From Leptasterias polaris (Eukaryota; Echinodermata; Asteroidea; Forcipulatida; Asteriidae): 64,000 nucleotides of DNA. The translations under genes and the position numbers were made by a program. The stretch covers positions 3,100,001 through 3,164,000 of the forward strand of contig JAZGTN010000098.1 of NCBI GenBank assembly GCA_037783415.1. Reading direction: 5' to 3'. Shown in pieces: positions 1 to 12,332 of this stretch. Each line of letters starts with the position of its first letter. Positions within the stretch are counted from its first letter, which is position 1. A model generated the notes under the pieces. That model worked only from the letters and a program-made list of their open reading frames with translations, was not told where the DNA came from and did no database searches.

Positions 1-2407
1 TGCGTGGACAAAAACGCACTCCAGATTTTCAGCGAGATCTCAAAAACGCTACCACCTTTTGAAATGAAATTTTCACATATAGGATTTAAAACAATCGAAC
101 AATGGGAATAGGGACCTAAGTTGGGATGCCATGCTCTAACGATTCTGAGCTACACTGAAAGTCCAAAACACTCAGTATTATGACTGTGTCATGTTGTCGC
201 CGTTCGAGGCTGCAGTTTTATTGAAATGACCATCTCTCAGTAGGGTTGCAGTAACAATGGCTTCTACTTCTGGACCTTATTATGTCCATATACTCTGGGT
301 TTACCACAAAACATTTGTCAAAACACCAGTCATTGCAGAGCATGTTGTGTAGTGTGAGTCACGGAGTGAAAGTACATGTACATGGACATGTTTACAGTAT
401 TGTCAGCTGGAGAGAGAGGGACAAGACCCTGAATCCGGACTCTTTTGTCCTGAATACAATTCACAAGAAAGTGTGTGTCGACGCGGCGCACCAAGACAGG
501 ACTCAGTGAGAAGTACATGTTATTGTGATGTCTTCTTTCCATCGTCGTACAACAAATGGTATAAGAGTCCAGCTGCTGAAGCCCAGTGGGAAAGTTGTGC
601 ACTTTCTGTTAAAAAGTGAGCACTTCTGTGAGATTTTGGGGGTGGTTCCCTGTGTCTGAGTACAACTCGACAATGCAATTACGTGAAAGACCCATATTTT
701 GCTGTTTTAAATGCAAAACGAACAGGTATTTCGTATAACAGTCCCTTGTCACACCTCAACAATTTGTTGAACACTTAAATTGCTTGTTTACCTATTATTG
801 TTCTCCAATTCTGTTTTTTCTTGTAGATATACTCTTCATTCTGTTTGTGTTATCCCATGTCTTTCCTTTATGCCTTTCATAATGGGTTCTCTTTTTATTT
901 TAATGTTTGTTTTTAATGATTTTGTAAATTATGTCGCAATTAAGCGACTTGCTGCTATGACATTTTTAATAAAAAAAACATAAACCATAAATCATAAAAG
1001 CATGAAACTCCCAATACCCTAAAATAATATCATTTTAGATCTGGACCAATCCCAGATCATGCCCTTTTTAGGAGCGGGGCTAAAAAGTGTAGGGAAACGA
1101 AAATGTAAAATTTAACTGTTATAGCCTTCTTTTTCTCTGCACATTTTGAACTGAATTATATGGCAATAGTGGAATAAGTAGGCTTAATATAAAAACAGTA
1201 ACTATCAGTATTTCTGCCTTTTTGTGGGTGGAGTTAAATTTCAGAAAGTGCGGAGACAAAACTAACCCCATGTCTCTCATCTTGATTGTTTTGCTTTGTG
1301 CAAAGTTATAGAACAGTGCATTGAAATACAGCTCTGTTCGTGCATTGAAATACAGCTCTGCCACACTTTCAGCAACCGCCACACAAGTTTCAGCATCCAC
1401 CACACAATTTTTTGCAGAGTGTAGTCTGTATCTGTTTGTGGCTATGGCTTGATAGAAGCCAGCAGCCAGAGTCGTCTAGCCGAAGTCGCTTAATTCGGAC
1501 CCGGCAATTAAAGTGGAGATGCATTACAGTGTTCGAGTAATTACAACTTCATCAATCACGAAGACTTAGACATATCAAAATATCATTTAGACCTACTTCT
1601 GGTAATATGAAGCATCGGTGGAGGATTGTTTTTCATTTTTATTATTATTATTTTTTTAATAGTTGAAAAGTTTCCCTTGTCTTACTTTGTGAGATGAGTG
1701 AGGTTCGTTTCCATTAAGTGGTTTACCTTCAACGTGACAAATGCCAATATTTTGCAACAATTTCAAACTGACTTTTCTTAACAGTGTCACCAAAACTGCA
1801 TCCTGATAGAAAACGATCACGCCCCACGAAGGTGTCAGGACAGGAACATCTCACAATCCCGTAAACAAATTAATTTGTAATGTTTGTTTTCCTTGCATCT
1901 GCTATAGTGTTGCTTTAAAAATAAACTTTTCAAAAACAAGCCTCAACATACTTTGACACAATACATCAAAGTATTGTGAACATTGTTCACATTTTATGAC
2001 CGTTTATCTTGTTGCTAATGACATTTTGGATCTATAGACAATTGCCTTCTGTACATAAGTACATTTCGGATTAAGTACATAGTAAACAGTTTCTTGACCC
2101 CTTGGCTTCCTGTGGGTCTCTTGGTAGGTAATTCTCACAACTCATAATACACAGTCAAAAACATGCTTTGACTCCTTCCAATGAAAAGAAAAGTACAATT
2201 TCGTTATAGGGTTTCCTGACGCGGCCTTCGCCGTATAGAACGCCAGTGTCATTGCCGTCAGTCACGGTGCTTGGCGTTCAAGTTAAAGTAATAATTTCTA
2301 CCCCCAAAAATTACGAAATTGATGAGGCCAATGCATATAGAGTTGTTAAAACTACGGGTCACGAACTGATAACTGGCACAAGTATTTACGCACACACAAG
2401 CAATTCG
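1..2407. other. No recognisable gene (left edge)
   Basis: AT-rich DNA with scattered stops in all frames. A 75-codon open frame at 282-509 on the + strand has no domain I recognise and no convincing splice sites. A poly(A)-like signal (AATAAA) lies near 968-975, so the 3' end of a gene beginning left of the window is possible but unsupported. I see no RNA gene and no clear repeat boundary here. Confidence 0.5.
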
Positions 2408-2660
2408 AGTATACTTTAAAATGTAAAAGCGGGTCAGACTTGACCCGGATTTGGGTCTCGGGGGTCCTGACCCATTTCTGGAGCAAACTGACACCGAAAC
2501 TGGTCAACATAAATGGGATTTTGACAAGGAAGCGTCAGTTTGACCCGTTTGTGGATCGTTTTGACACAGATTCCGGGTCAGGCTGACCCAAACATGGGTC
2601 ATGAGTCCCACGTGACCCGGATCTGGGTCAATACTTGAGTTTATGATCTCAAACCTGAGT
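2408..2660. repeat. Degenerate MITE of the ACACTCTAAAAA family
   Basis: The interior repeats TGACCC and GGGTCA on both strands many times, exactly as in the copies at 4,418, 42,842 and 44,430. The left end (ATACTTTAAAAT) is a decayed form of the family terminus and the right end is unclear. It is non-coding and of the type mobilised in trans. Confidence 0.55.
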
Positions 2661-2773
2661 TTCAAAACGAGCAAACTTCGTTGCAAGACAGGCCCCACAT
2701 CTTAAATTGTACCAAGCAGGGGAGATAGCGCTGAAACCTCTGAACCCCTATAAATGGACCAACATGTCTTTTC

Positions 2774-2819
2774 AGTCTCCTGACGATGACTAGAGCAAGC
2801 TAGTCGAAACGTTGAGACC
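2774..2819 (+). ncRNA. Minimal hammerhead ribozyme of Penelope-like type
   Basis: All parts of a small hammerhead lie in order. Helix I 5' strand GTCTC (2,775-2,779) is followed by the core CTGACGA (2,780-2,786). Helix II is GACTAG / CTAGTC, six perfect pairs, around AGCAAG (2,788-2,805). The core GAAA is at 2,806-2,809. A very short helix III (ACGU) ends at a U before the predicted cleavage site, and helix I closes with GAGAC (2,814-2,818). Hammerheads with a nearly absent helix III are known from terminal repeats of Penelope-like retroelements, where they can act as dimers. No reverse transcriptase is visible here, so this is a detached end. The repeated phrase CTCCGCGGCAGT at about 2,833 and 2,971 fits duplicated terminal sequence. 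Confidence 0.7.
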
Positions 2820-4074
2820 AATTAAGAACTCACTCCGCGGCAGTGTAGTTAATAACGAGAAGTCCCCTCGATCCACATTATTATAGCGAAAGTAGTAGTC
2901 CCGGCCGATTTCCTACCTCCCGCCCATGGTAGTAGTTAATAACCAGGACTGAGAAGTCTTCCGAATAATCTACTCCGCGGCAGTAGAATAAATAGCAAAG
3001 AATAAAATCTACCTAGCAAGTAGATATACACATGGTGTTACCGCAAACCAAATATACATTTTATATCTCACCATGCAATGCCTCAAATCCCAGATAATAG
3101 CTCTTTAACTGGATCGAAACTTACAAGGCCGAAAAACTGTTCTGGGATTTTAATCGATTTTTGTGCAACAAGTTGTCGTTAAAATTAATGGAATCATGGG
3201 TAGCTTTACTTGTGCAAGAGTCAAGGTTAAATACAAGTATAAAACCGCCTTTAGAAAACACGTTTTTTGAAGAGGAAATATGCGTCTAAAGGCCAAAATG
3301 GGTCAAGTATGAAATATTTAATGTGTTGATTTTGAAAACCACATGGAACAACATTTTTAGTATTAAACCAAGTTTTTAAAAAAAAAAAAATTTATACCTC
3401 CCAATCATTAGCACAAAAAACCCAGGACAAATGGACTCTGTATATTACGAAACTATAGTTCAAATGCACGAAAATCGTCATTAAAAAGAGATTTGAATCC
3501 TTGCACAGAAAGTACCCGAAGTTAACTTGGTTATTCACCGTGTCGTGCACAGCAAGGCAAGCGGGTTAAGTGAGGGGCGGGCACGGGTCGCAAAACACGA
3601 GAGATCTCCACAGCTGCAGGCTGTTCAACACGAACTCTCAGATGTTTCAGTCATCCTAAAAAGTCCAATAATAATGTCTTGCTAATTCGTTCTTATCTCT
3701 CTAGTGGTGCTTGGTGCCTACTTCGTTATCCTGTATTTGCTATCATAGAGCCATACTAGTCTCGATATTTTAATGGATCGACCGTCCGTGAAGTTTGTAT
3801 CCCTGACTTCGTCAGTTAGAATACAGGTAAATAACGACTGAACAAAAATACGTGGTTTTACAAAAAACAATTACCATGTTCTAGTTGTTTGTTTGAAATT
3901 GCACATTTGTATTTCTTCTATCGGCCTTAAATAAGAAGTACAAAATATCAGTATATAAAACAGTTGTTTCTCTTTGAACGTAGTAAACGGAATCGGACAA
4001 ATGAATTGCCTTGGGACTCATCCAATAGTACTCTGTCTAGAACCAAAGACAGGTGTGTAATCAAGACAATACAA
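2820..4074. other. Penelope-like remnant, then no recognisable feature
   Basis: The first ~180 bases carry two copies of CTCCGCGGCAGT and of a TAGTTAATAAC phrase, probably the remains of the retroelement end that carries the hammerhead. From about 3,000 to 4,074 I see no gene, RNA or bounded repeat. Confidence 0.4.
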
Positions 4075-4379
4075 CCCTTAAAGGGTGTTTGTAACATTGG
4101 TAAAAAGTAAAAATATAAATGTTTACAGATTCACACATAACTTATAGGGTATAAAGATGGTCATGATGGGATACTCCTCTGAAATATTGTTGCTTTAAAT
4201 GCTATAGTTTTTTGAGAAATGAGTAAAACAATTAGTTTTGATCTCATGAGTCGAAAACTCGATGTTTGAAAACAGTGAAAACACTTTTTCTGGTGATTGC
4301 AATGACCGATTGAGCTTAAACTTTCACCAAGTGAGGATACTGGTCTTTGACATTTACCAAAAGTATAAACTCCCTTTAA
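4075..4379. repeat. MITE, TTAAAGG...TTGGTAA family (family A)
   Basis: It opens with TTAAAGGGTGTTTGTAAC and closes with the inverse (CTCCCTTTAA). The interior matches other copies in this window, with phrases such as 'tggtctttgac' and 'ctcatgagtcgaaaa'. At least eight copies occur here (4,075; 5,105; 7,629; 8,440; 22,741; 23,105; 26,759; 47,907). Non-coding. Confidence 0.7.
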
Positions 4380-4417
4380 TGTTCTAAGATGCTACCTCAA
4401 TCATCATCACTTAAAGT

Positions 4418-4658
4418 ACACTTTAAAATTTCACGGGTCGGAATTATCCCGTGGGTCCTGACCCGTTATTGGGTCAGTTTGGCCAGAAATCTGTGTCAAA
4501 GTGACCAAGAAATGGATCAAACTAACGCAGAATTCTAGTCCCAATCCCTTTTTACAAACAGTTTCCGAGTCAGTTTGACCCAGAAATGGGTCAGGATGGG
4601 TCAGGCCCCCATTGGACCCGGAATCCGGGTCATTTCTGACCCTGGAGTGTTTGGAGTG
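4418..4658. repeat. MITE of the ACACTCTAAAAA family
   Basis: Left end ACACTTTAAAATTTC. The right end (CCCTGGAGTGTTTGGAGTG) is its diverged inverse. The interior holds many TGACCC/GGGTCA repeats. About 240 bp, no coding capacity. The outermost bases resemble the terminus at 49,808 that precedes the transposase-like gene. Confidence 0.65.
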
Positions 4659-5104
4659 AAAGTGACAACCAGTGGATATCTTGAGGAATGGACGTCAACA
4701 TTGAGGCTGGGATAGAAATGGAGATATTTTGATGGACAACTGACTATCTTAAGAGTGAGGGAATGACCTTACAGAACACTTGAAACCTGGTGCGATTCAG
4801 CATGCAGTAGTCGTTAATCGACCACAGCTATGCTCACAATTCAAACAACGCCTCGTTGATTGACTTCAATATCCTCAAAGCTTGAATAACTCCTTTAATT
4901 GAATGGGTTTAAGACTAGAAAGTCCCGAGGAGCATTAATATATTTCGGACGAGTTTCAAGGATTATTTTGCTGAAGTGTTGTATTGTTGTTGTTGTTTGG
5001 ATCAACAGTAGGCAGTTTTATTGGCTGGAAGGAAACAGAAAAAAAGTAGCACTTAGTTGAAAGGCTTTTGAAGAGCCCAAGGTTTGAGTCAATGAATAAA
5101 CCTC

Positions 5105-5463
5105 TGTTAAAGGGTGTGTACAACATTGGTAATTGCCAAAGACCTGTATTCAAACTTGATGTGACCCAACATATACATGAAATAACAAACCTGTGAAAGT
5201 TTGAGCTAAATCGGTCTTCGGAGTCATGAGAAAACAGTGGAAAAAAACCTTATGTGTTTTAACTTCTTTTCAAACATCGGAATTTATCCTGCAGGATAAA
5301 GACTATTATTTTACTCATTTCCTAAAATTAAAACTATGGCATTTCAAGCAAAACTATTTAAAGGGAAGTTTTCCACCATGACCATCTTTATACCATGTAA
5401 GTTATGTGCAAATCTGTGAACATTTATATTTTCATTCTTACCAATGTTGTACACACCCTTTCA
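5105..5463. repeat. MITE, family A
   Basis: TTAAAGGGTGTGTACAACAT at the left and its inverse (GTTGTACACACCCTTT) at the right give terminal repeats of about 18 bp. The interior has the family phrases for 'accaaagacc' and 'aacctgtgaaa'. Confidence 0.75.
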
Positions 5464-5599
5464 TAAGACAAGTTCCCAATCTTAAGAACTTGGTTAGGGA
5501 ATTTGAATTAGAATTCATTATTTTCTTTATGTACTGTCGCCTGGTTTTTATTATCCAAACATAACAGGTATTTCTTAATGGTTAATAATGACCTGGTGG

Positions 5600-5830
5600 G
5601 AGACAACCTTGTCTCTTATAGATTACTTTCATCGATCTTCCCTTGATGGTAAACAAGGTGTCTACGTTTCCTAATAAAGTCCTGGTGTAGAGCGTCTTCG
5701 TAACATTTTCTTACGGGGGTATTGCAATTTGTGTTTCTCGATGGCCAGATGACTGTAGTGGGGAGGATGGCAACGTGAGATCGAGAAGGGGTCATGGCAA
5801 GATACAAAGTATACATCACATCACGATGAC
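5600..5830. repeat. Left member of a long-range inverted repeat pair
   Basis: This stretch is repeated in inverted, diverged form at about 9,840-10,030. Shared blocks include the reverse complements of GACGCTCTAC, CATCGAGAAACAC and GATCTCACGTTGCC. The two arms lie about 4 kb apart, with MITEs and SINEs between them. Confidence 0.55.
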
Positions 5831-5920
5831 ATACAAAATGTCAAAGTTTAAAACAGAACTAAATGCAAATAAACATTCATCCATTTAGCATCATATGAAT
5901 TATTCTGCGATTGTTTTATT

Positions 5921-6150
5921 TTATTATGCACATCCAACAACACAGCCAATCAGGATGAATACGAAACGAGAAGAAATGTTCAGTTTTATAAAACACGGGA
6001 GGAAAACCCCAATAAGGAAAACCCACGCCATCAGGTAGGGACTGAAAACCAAGCAATTTAAATGAAATGCTTTGGTCTGATGTGGGATTCAAACCGGGGT
6101 CCACAGAGGTGAAAGGCATGAAAGAAACCACTGAGCCAACCTAATCCCCC
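5921..6150 (-). repeat. tRNA-derived SINE (family 'GGATGAAT'), minus strand
   Basis: On the minus strand a tRNA-like head has an A-box-like TGGCTCAGTGG and a B-box-like GGTTTGAATCCC. A body shared with 6,470-6,690 and 36,282-36,506 follows (phrases GTAGGGACTGAAAACC and AGGAAAACCCC on the + strand). No protein is encoded. Confidence 0.65.
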
Positions 6151-6469
6151 TGTTAATCTGATAACACTTGCTGCAATTTACAAATCAATTAGAAAGATTC
6201 AGACATTCATACTGGATAAAACAATTGGTAATAACATCGGCAGTTCTATCTCTAGGAAAATGTCTGAGAACAGCTCAAATGAGGTTAATCTGAACAACAC
6301 TATAATATAACAACAATTGTAGATATGGCAGCAGTCAACCAGGCAATTTCAGCCGAATGGTTTGATTAGACACGGAAACGATGTCTGGGAAAACAGTGGT
6401 TGCAACAGGTGGTACCATTGACACGGAATTCATCTCGATTAAAATAAATTTATTTATTGATTTGTTTGC

Positions 6470-6690
6470 TTATTTCGTAACATTCAACGGCACTTTTACT
6501 TAGGATGAATGAGGAAACGAGTTTTCAGATTCGGCAGGAAAACAACAATGAGGAAAAACCGTGCAATAGGGACTGAAAAACCAATCCGCATGCATGACTG
6601 TAATCTGATGGGGGTTCGACTGAACTGGGGTCCACGGAGGGGAAAGGCAGGAGAAGAAAACAAATCATTGAGCCAACCTGATCACTGAAA
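6470..6690 (-). repeat. tRNA-derived SINE, second copy, minus strand
   Basis: Same body as the 5,921 copy (AGGATGAATGAGGAAACGAG, AATAGGGACTGAAAAACCAA, GGGGTCCACGGAGG on the + strand) and the same decayed tRNA head at the right edge. Confidence 0.6.
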
Positions 6691-7628
6691 TGACGTAATA
6701 TTGTTTGTCTTGTTCTCAAGATATTTCAAATTTATATACCAGGAAAGCAACAGACTATAAAATCCATGGGACTATAGACCATGTTACCTTAGTTTACAGA
6801 GTAGTGACCTTGTACATTATAAAACATTTCCTAACGGGCAAGATACTACACAGGCTATAATTATGGGAACATTTACATTTTGTGTCATAATTTCCACATA
6901 AATTCAAAATTTACAAAAGCAACAGCTGTACAGATTTTGAGATGTCCCCCCCTTTCTTCATATCAAAAGTTGAGAAAAATCAGACAGTGCAATCTCCATA
7001 AAACATATATGATTTAGCGTACTCTTCCATTGAGCTGCGTACAAACTGTGCCTGCAGGAAGTCCAGGCTCAGTGGCTCTTTTGTAAACATGTGACGTCAC
7101 AGGTCACATGGTATATATTGTGGGATTCGAACCAGCGTTTACAAGGTCATTATTATCATCAACATATTTTCTCTGTAACCTTCCTGGAAACGAATGAAAT
7201 TAATTCAAGGGAGAAAAGTGAGATTAGTTTACTGGCATGTGACATACAGGGGAAACCCAAGCCGGTATTGGATCAATTTCAGTTAAAATGTATGCTCAAA
7301 TTATACCTCCATTGCATTTATCTCTCTCCGCATGACTGACCACACACGATAAGTTACAGCTATTTTACAAGTATAACCTTGGTTAAGAATGTTTATATGG
7401 GTGTACGTACGTTCTAGGGGGAGGGGGTAAATGTGAATCTAAAAATCTGAGGAAAAAGTTGTATATACAAGATAACTGGGTCTTTCCGGTTCAATTTCCA
7501 CGAATGTTCGAGACATTACGTGCAAGCACTTAGAGGTTTAGATGTAAAAAGAAAAAAAAGAAAACAAATTAACAAAACTAAAGCGAAAAAAAAATTGAAA
7601 TCAACATGGCTGAGCTTAAGGTTTTGTA
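6691..7628. other. No recognisable gene
   Basis: AT-rich DNA. A TGACGTCA palindrome sits at 7,092-7,099 inside ATGTGACGTCACAGGTCACAT, a local inverted repeat. A poly-purine run follows around 7,545-7,600. No coding or RNA signal. Confidence 0.45.
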
Positions 7629-8020
7629 TTAAAGACCGTATACTTTTGGTAATTGTCAAAGACCAGTGTACTGCAGTATCCTCAATTAGTTTGCCCCAAC
7701 ATATGCATCAAATTACAAGCCTGTGAAAATGTGGGCGCTATTGGTCATCGAAGTTGCAAGAAAATAATGACACAGAGAAAAAACACTTGTTTCATATACT
7801 TATGTGCTTTCAGATGCCCGAGAAAATACTTCATACCTGAAGCCTTTCTCAGATTCAAATTTTGGGGTGCAAAAAATTCCTCTTTCTCCAAAACTACATT
7901 AATTCGAAGGGGTCGTTTCTAAAAATTTATTATAATATCAACAGCTCTCCAGTGCTCAGTTTAATCTAAGTTTTTATGGTAATTAACTTTTGGAGAAACT
8001 ACCAAAGGTGCACCCTGCCT
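7629..8020. repeat. MITE, family A
   Basis: Family A left end (GTATACTTTTGGTAATTGTC) and right end (ACTACCAAAGGTGCACC) are inverted with respect to each other. The interior matches the 26,759 copy. Short open frames across it are fortuitous. Confidence 0.65.
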
Positions 8021-8439
8021 AACTTTGTACTACCTTCCCAACACAAACTTGGTTTTTTTGTGAACTCATCGCTGATTGAGTTATTTCAATAGTCAACTAT
8101 TCTGAACACCAATATTAATAATTATAAGTTCCGTCCCAGTGTGACATAATAATTAGTTGCATTATTAGCGATTGTTGAATCAACAATTAATCTGCAGGTT
8201 CATTACCAGCAGTCAAAACAATAAACAGTGGCCAAGGAAACACTACCGAAGTCATCTTCGTCAAAAGTGCCAAGTAATTTTGTTTTGGTCAAGTTCCGGT
8301 AGTCATACTTTATTTTGTACTACGCCCATAGGCATTGTAGGCCATTTAACCACCGATTCTTTGATCCGGTCTGGTCATCTTTCCAGAAATGTCTCAGATT
8401 TTTTGCGCAATCTTACACAGATTACTTTTTAAGTTTAGA

Positions 8440-8792
8440 ATACAACTGCGCCAAAGTCAGGGTGGTAATTACCCCACAAGTTAACGACCATAAAAGCTTA
8501 CTTTGGTAAAAAGCACTTGAGAGCTGTTGATATTATATAACATCGTTAGAAATGACACTCTTTGAAGTAATTTAGTTTTAGAGAAAGAGGAAATTTTGCA
8601 CCCCCAAAAATTAATGTGAAAACACACAATTCTATGCAACAAGGGTGGGTTGTTTCTTTTGTGGTTATTTTCTTGCAACTTCAATGGCCAATTTAGCCCA
8701 AATTTGCACAGGTTTGTTATTTTTATCTTGGGATACACCGAGTCTGGATACTTGTCTTTGACAATTACCAAAAAGAGTACCTTGGAAAACCT
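8440..8792. repeat. MITE, family A, opposite orientation
   Basis: Carries the complement of the family interior (GAGAAAGAGGAAATTTTGCA, GTCTTTGACAATTACCAAAA). The left end is eroded. Open frames of about 100 codons on both strands here are by-products of the repeat. Confidence 0.6.
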
Positions 8793-8901
8793 CTATATTA
8801 TAATTATACAAATATTTATTGGTGTATACAGTACGTTCAAAACAAGCCTTCAAGGTGAGGCGACTCTGATCATTGGCGTATACCTAAACAATACATCTGA
8901 G

Positions 8902-9099
8902 TTAAAGGGACACGTTGCCTTGGATCGGACGAGTTGGTCTAGAAAAAGCGTTTGTAACCGTTTGTTATAAAATGCATATGGTTAGAAAGATGTTTTAAAA
9001 GTAGAATACAATGATCCACACAAGCCTCGAAATTGCGTGGTTTTCCTTTTACTTTGCGAACTAACACGGTCGGCCATTTATGGCAACGTGTCCCTTTAA
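8902..9099. repeat. MITE, TTAAAGGGACACGTTGCC family (family B)
   Basis: Starts TTAAAGGGACACGTTGCC and ends with its exact inverse GGCAACGTGTCCCTTTAA, giving perfect 18-bp terminal repeats and a total of 198 bp. A second, rearranged copy lies at 22,033-22,274. Confidence 0.85.
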
Positions 9100-10744
9100 C
9101 TGCATCACACCCCCTGAGAAATCAACCAGTGGATAAGGTAAGTAACAAAACCAACACCTCATGGCACGAAAGTACACATTTTCTGAAGCGTTTAAAGGCA
9201 CTTTAACTGGATTTTCTTTTTTTCAGAAAAGGGGAGAGAGAAACTACTTAAGTCCAAAGTTGCCAAACACCTATCAACGATTATGTACTTCGAGATCCCC
9301 GATCTTCTTCGTCTATTAGTATTAGATCAACGTCTTAAAGAAGAACACTTGTTGGTAAGGTGGCAATATTGCAAATACTACAGGATGGGTGATAGACACT
9401 CCCCTAAAAATAAAAACAGTGTTACATTTTAAACTCATGGCGGAATTCTCCATTAGGCTAATAGTAATACCAATGTTTACCAGGATCCAGTTGGTAGATG
9501 TGTAGTTTCAATATTTGTCATAAATCATAAATGTTAAGGTGTCATTATATGAAACCACAGACCAACAAAGCAGTATTACATCAGGTGGATTTCAATTGTG
9601 GTGGATTTCTAGATGGTGTCATTCTTGTTATACAGCATTAGTGGATTCTTAGAACGTTAAAGCCATCTTACATCTCATGGGAGATATACAAGAGATGAAC
9701 TGAAAATCTCAGATTGGATGACAACCACGCATGGGTGTCAGTTCCTAAATTTTCCAAATAATCTTAAATCAGCCAATATCTAATATTCACCAACTTCCAA
9801 TACTTCTAAACTTCCTCTTCCTATACAGCAGAAACATGTGTATCACCTTGATGTGATGCTACTTTGTATCTTGCCATGACCCCCTCTCGATCTCACGTTG
9901 CCTACCTCCCAACTTTATCCTATACAGTCATCAGGCCATCGAGGAACACTAATTGCGATAAGAAAATGTTATAAGACGCTCTACCAGACACCTTGTATCA
10001 TCATAAAGGATGGACGTCAACAAATTTGCACATCTTCAAAAAGTTCAAGTATTCTCAAGAGAAAAAAAGGAGCATTTTGTAAATTAAATTTGAATTCTCC
10101 TCAAAAATCTACAACCCTGTCCGTGTTTATGGCAAAGTAACCGTTAAAACAACAGTTGAAGGCAAATATTAAAGGGGCCTGTGGGTTTTGAAATGATATA
10201 CAGCTGTACCCAAACATTCCGCCGTGACAACGGGATGGTAATAGCCCAGAGTTGTCATCGCTGACACGGTGTTTATTTCCACAGGATCATTTTGGTCTCA
10301 TTTCGGTGTTATTTTGACCAGGACCATGGGGATCAAGAAAACTATCATCGTGTCACCCAAGGGCTTGTCAGATGGGTGGTGGGGATTTCTTAACTTGAGA
10401 ACTCACAGAAGATGAAAGTCTTGATATTTATGTTTCGTGTCGGTCCTGAATCAAAGCCAGATTGGAAGGGTTTCTTCTGGGTTAGGAACCTCCAGGGATT
10501 TTCAGAACATCAGCTCGAATTTATGATCGTCTACTAACTATCAACCAGAAAAAACCCATCTTATCAACTTAATTTACTTGCTCTAAGTTATGCCATTTTA
10601 TTTCCCAAGTAATAGTGGCACCTCTGTGCGACAATCGCTGGCAAAATATGATTTTGATGATTTCATGAAAAAAATATTATATGAGGAAGTTTTTCGAATT
10701 TCATTTTGCGGCTTTGATTTTGTGAAAGAACAATTTAAATTTGA
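9100..10744. other. No gene; contains right arm of the 5.6/9.9-kb inverted repeat
   Basis: The segment 9,840-10,030 is the inverted partner of 5,600-5,830. The rest is low-complexity AT-rich DNA. The 80-codon frame at 9,898 lies mostly inside the repeat arm and I do not call it. Confidence 0.5.
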
Positions 10745-11135
10745 TCAAAGTTAAGTGAACTCTCATCGGTACAGGGTACGAGAATAATCGTCGATTTGGT
10801 GCAACTACGGATCTTAAACGTAATAACTATACATGTATCAGCTTTACCGGGTACGCGACAAAAGCTTAGAGGAAAATTCAGTTTGAATATGCAATTACGG
10901 ATCTTAAACGTAATAACATCATTACGTGTAGCAGCTTTACCGTGTACAAGACGATAGCTTGGAGGAATAATCAATTTAAAGATGCAATACGGATCTTAAA
11001 CGTAATATAATATAACACAATTACGTGTATAAGCTTTAATGACGGAATTACGGATCTTACACGTAATTTAAAAAAAAACCATTTTCGTGTAGCAGCTTTA
11101 CCGGGTACAAGACAATAACTTGAAGGTATAAATAA
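10745..11135. repeat. Imperfect tandem repeat (minisatellite), ~95-110-bp unit
   Basis: The phrase ACGGATCTTAAACGTAAT recurs at about 10,806, 10,906, 10,990 and 11,052. It alternates with TTACGTGTAGCAGCTTTACC and GTACAAGACAATAGCTTGGA. The units diverge and differ in length. The interior is rich in ACGTAAT / ATTACGT inverted pairs. Non-coding. Confidence 0.75.
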
Positions 11136-12332
11136 ACGTTTCAAGAATTATAACAGTTAAACGTTGTATTATATTGTTTTCAATAGCATGGATACACTAT
11201 TGATAAAACCAGTGACAAGTTACCGGTATCCTGCAATGGGGGAAACAGTAAAATGATGCAACATATATCTTTGGCTCTAGAGTATCTTTTGATGTGATAA
11301 GACTTCATGGGCACTCTTTCACTTTCAGTTTGCTAATCAAGTATTCTTACAGCATTTCCGCTTAGATAATTAAATTAAAGCTGATGGTCAAGAACTGCTT
11401 TCACTCCAAAATGTAATAGGAATATAAGGGAAAACTATTAAAATGTTTAGAAAATGGGCTCCATGTGTCTTTCTCACGTCTGTCGATTTTTTAAAATTTA
11501 ATGTATTGGAATTGGTTAACTTTGTATATCCTTAACAGCTTTCAAAATAATCATCCATACTGTGGTATGGAGTCACTGAACAAAAAATTGTACAACTATT
11601 AAAATAAAAGCCTATATGCAATATGAAAAAATAATAGGCCTATGTATCTCGATCAAAATGGATTGACAGGGTAACAGATTGTGTGAACAAAAAGCTCTCA
11701 AGATTGATTTAAGTAACAAAAAGTACTAACTGCATACAAACGAGGACTCTGCACTTATAATTTGTTCACTTGACTATATGAAAACAAATGATATAAATCA
11801 AAGTTAGTGCCTATTGATGCCTGACTAATATTTCCTATATATACATGTACAACTTTTCTGAAAAACGACAGCATTTTAAACAATGACAACCTTTTTTCCC
11901 ACGGATGACAAGGAACTGCCATCATGAAATGAAAGAAAAAGTACAAAGCCTTGATTTATTTAAATTGGGATAGCCGCATATGTGGATCCTATGATCTAAT
12001 ATGCTTTTTGTTTCAGTAATTGATTTTATTTGGTATAACTTTCACTCCCAATCTACTAAGAAACGGGCATTCCTCTTCAGACAAATTGTTTAATCTGCTT
12101 GGATATCTGTCCAAAAATTGGTAGGTAGGCTTTTTCTCTTGAAAAGATTTATCTTTTCGCAATAATCATCCAACTAGTGTTTGAGCTTCATACAATTTAT
12201 AGTCACAAGTTAAGATATTATTTCATATACTATGTTAATTTCATATCCGTTGTTGGTATAGAGTGGCATTCTCAATTTCAAAGCATTATTATTTTTACTA
12301 TTTCTGGTAATGAAACCAAGAATGTCTCATTT
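11136..12332. other. No recognisable feature
   Basis: AT-rich DNA. I see no gene, RNA or bounded repeat. Confidence 0.45.

Noticed and set aside
282..602. Small gene at the left edge
   Set aside because: Overlapping frames on both strands, no domain, no clear splice sites or start context.
8650..8970. 106-codon frame on the + strand
   Set aside because: It spans family A and family B MITE sequence, with equal frames on the opposite strand. No domain or splice support.
10745..11135. CRISPR-like array
   Set aside because: Repeat and spacer are not separable; whole ~100-bp units are repeated and diverged, in a eukaryotic genome.
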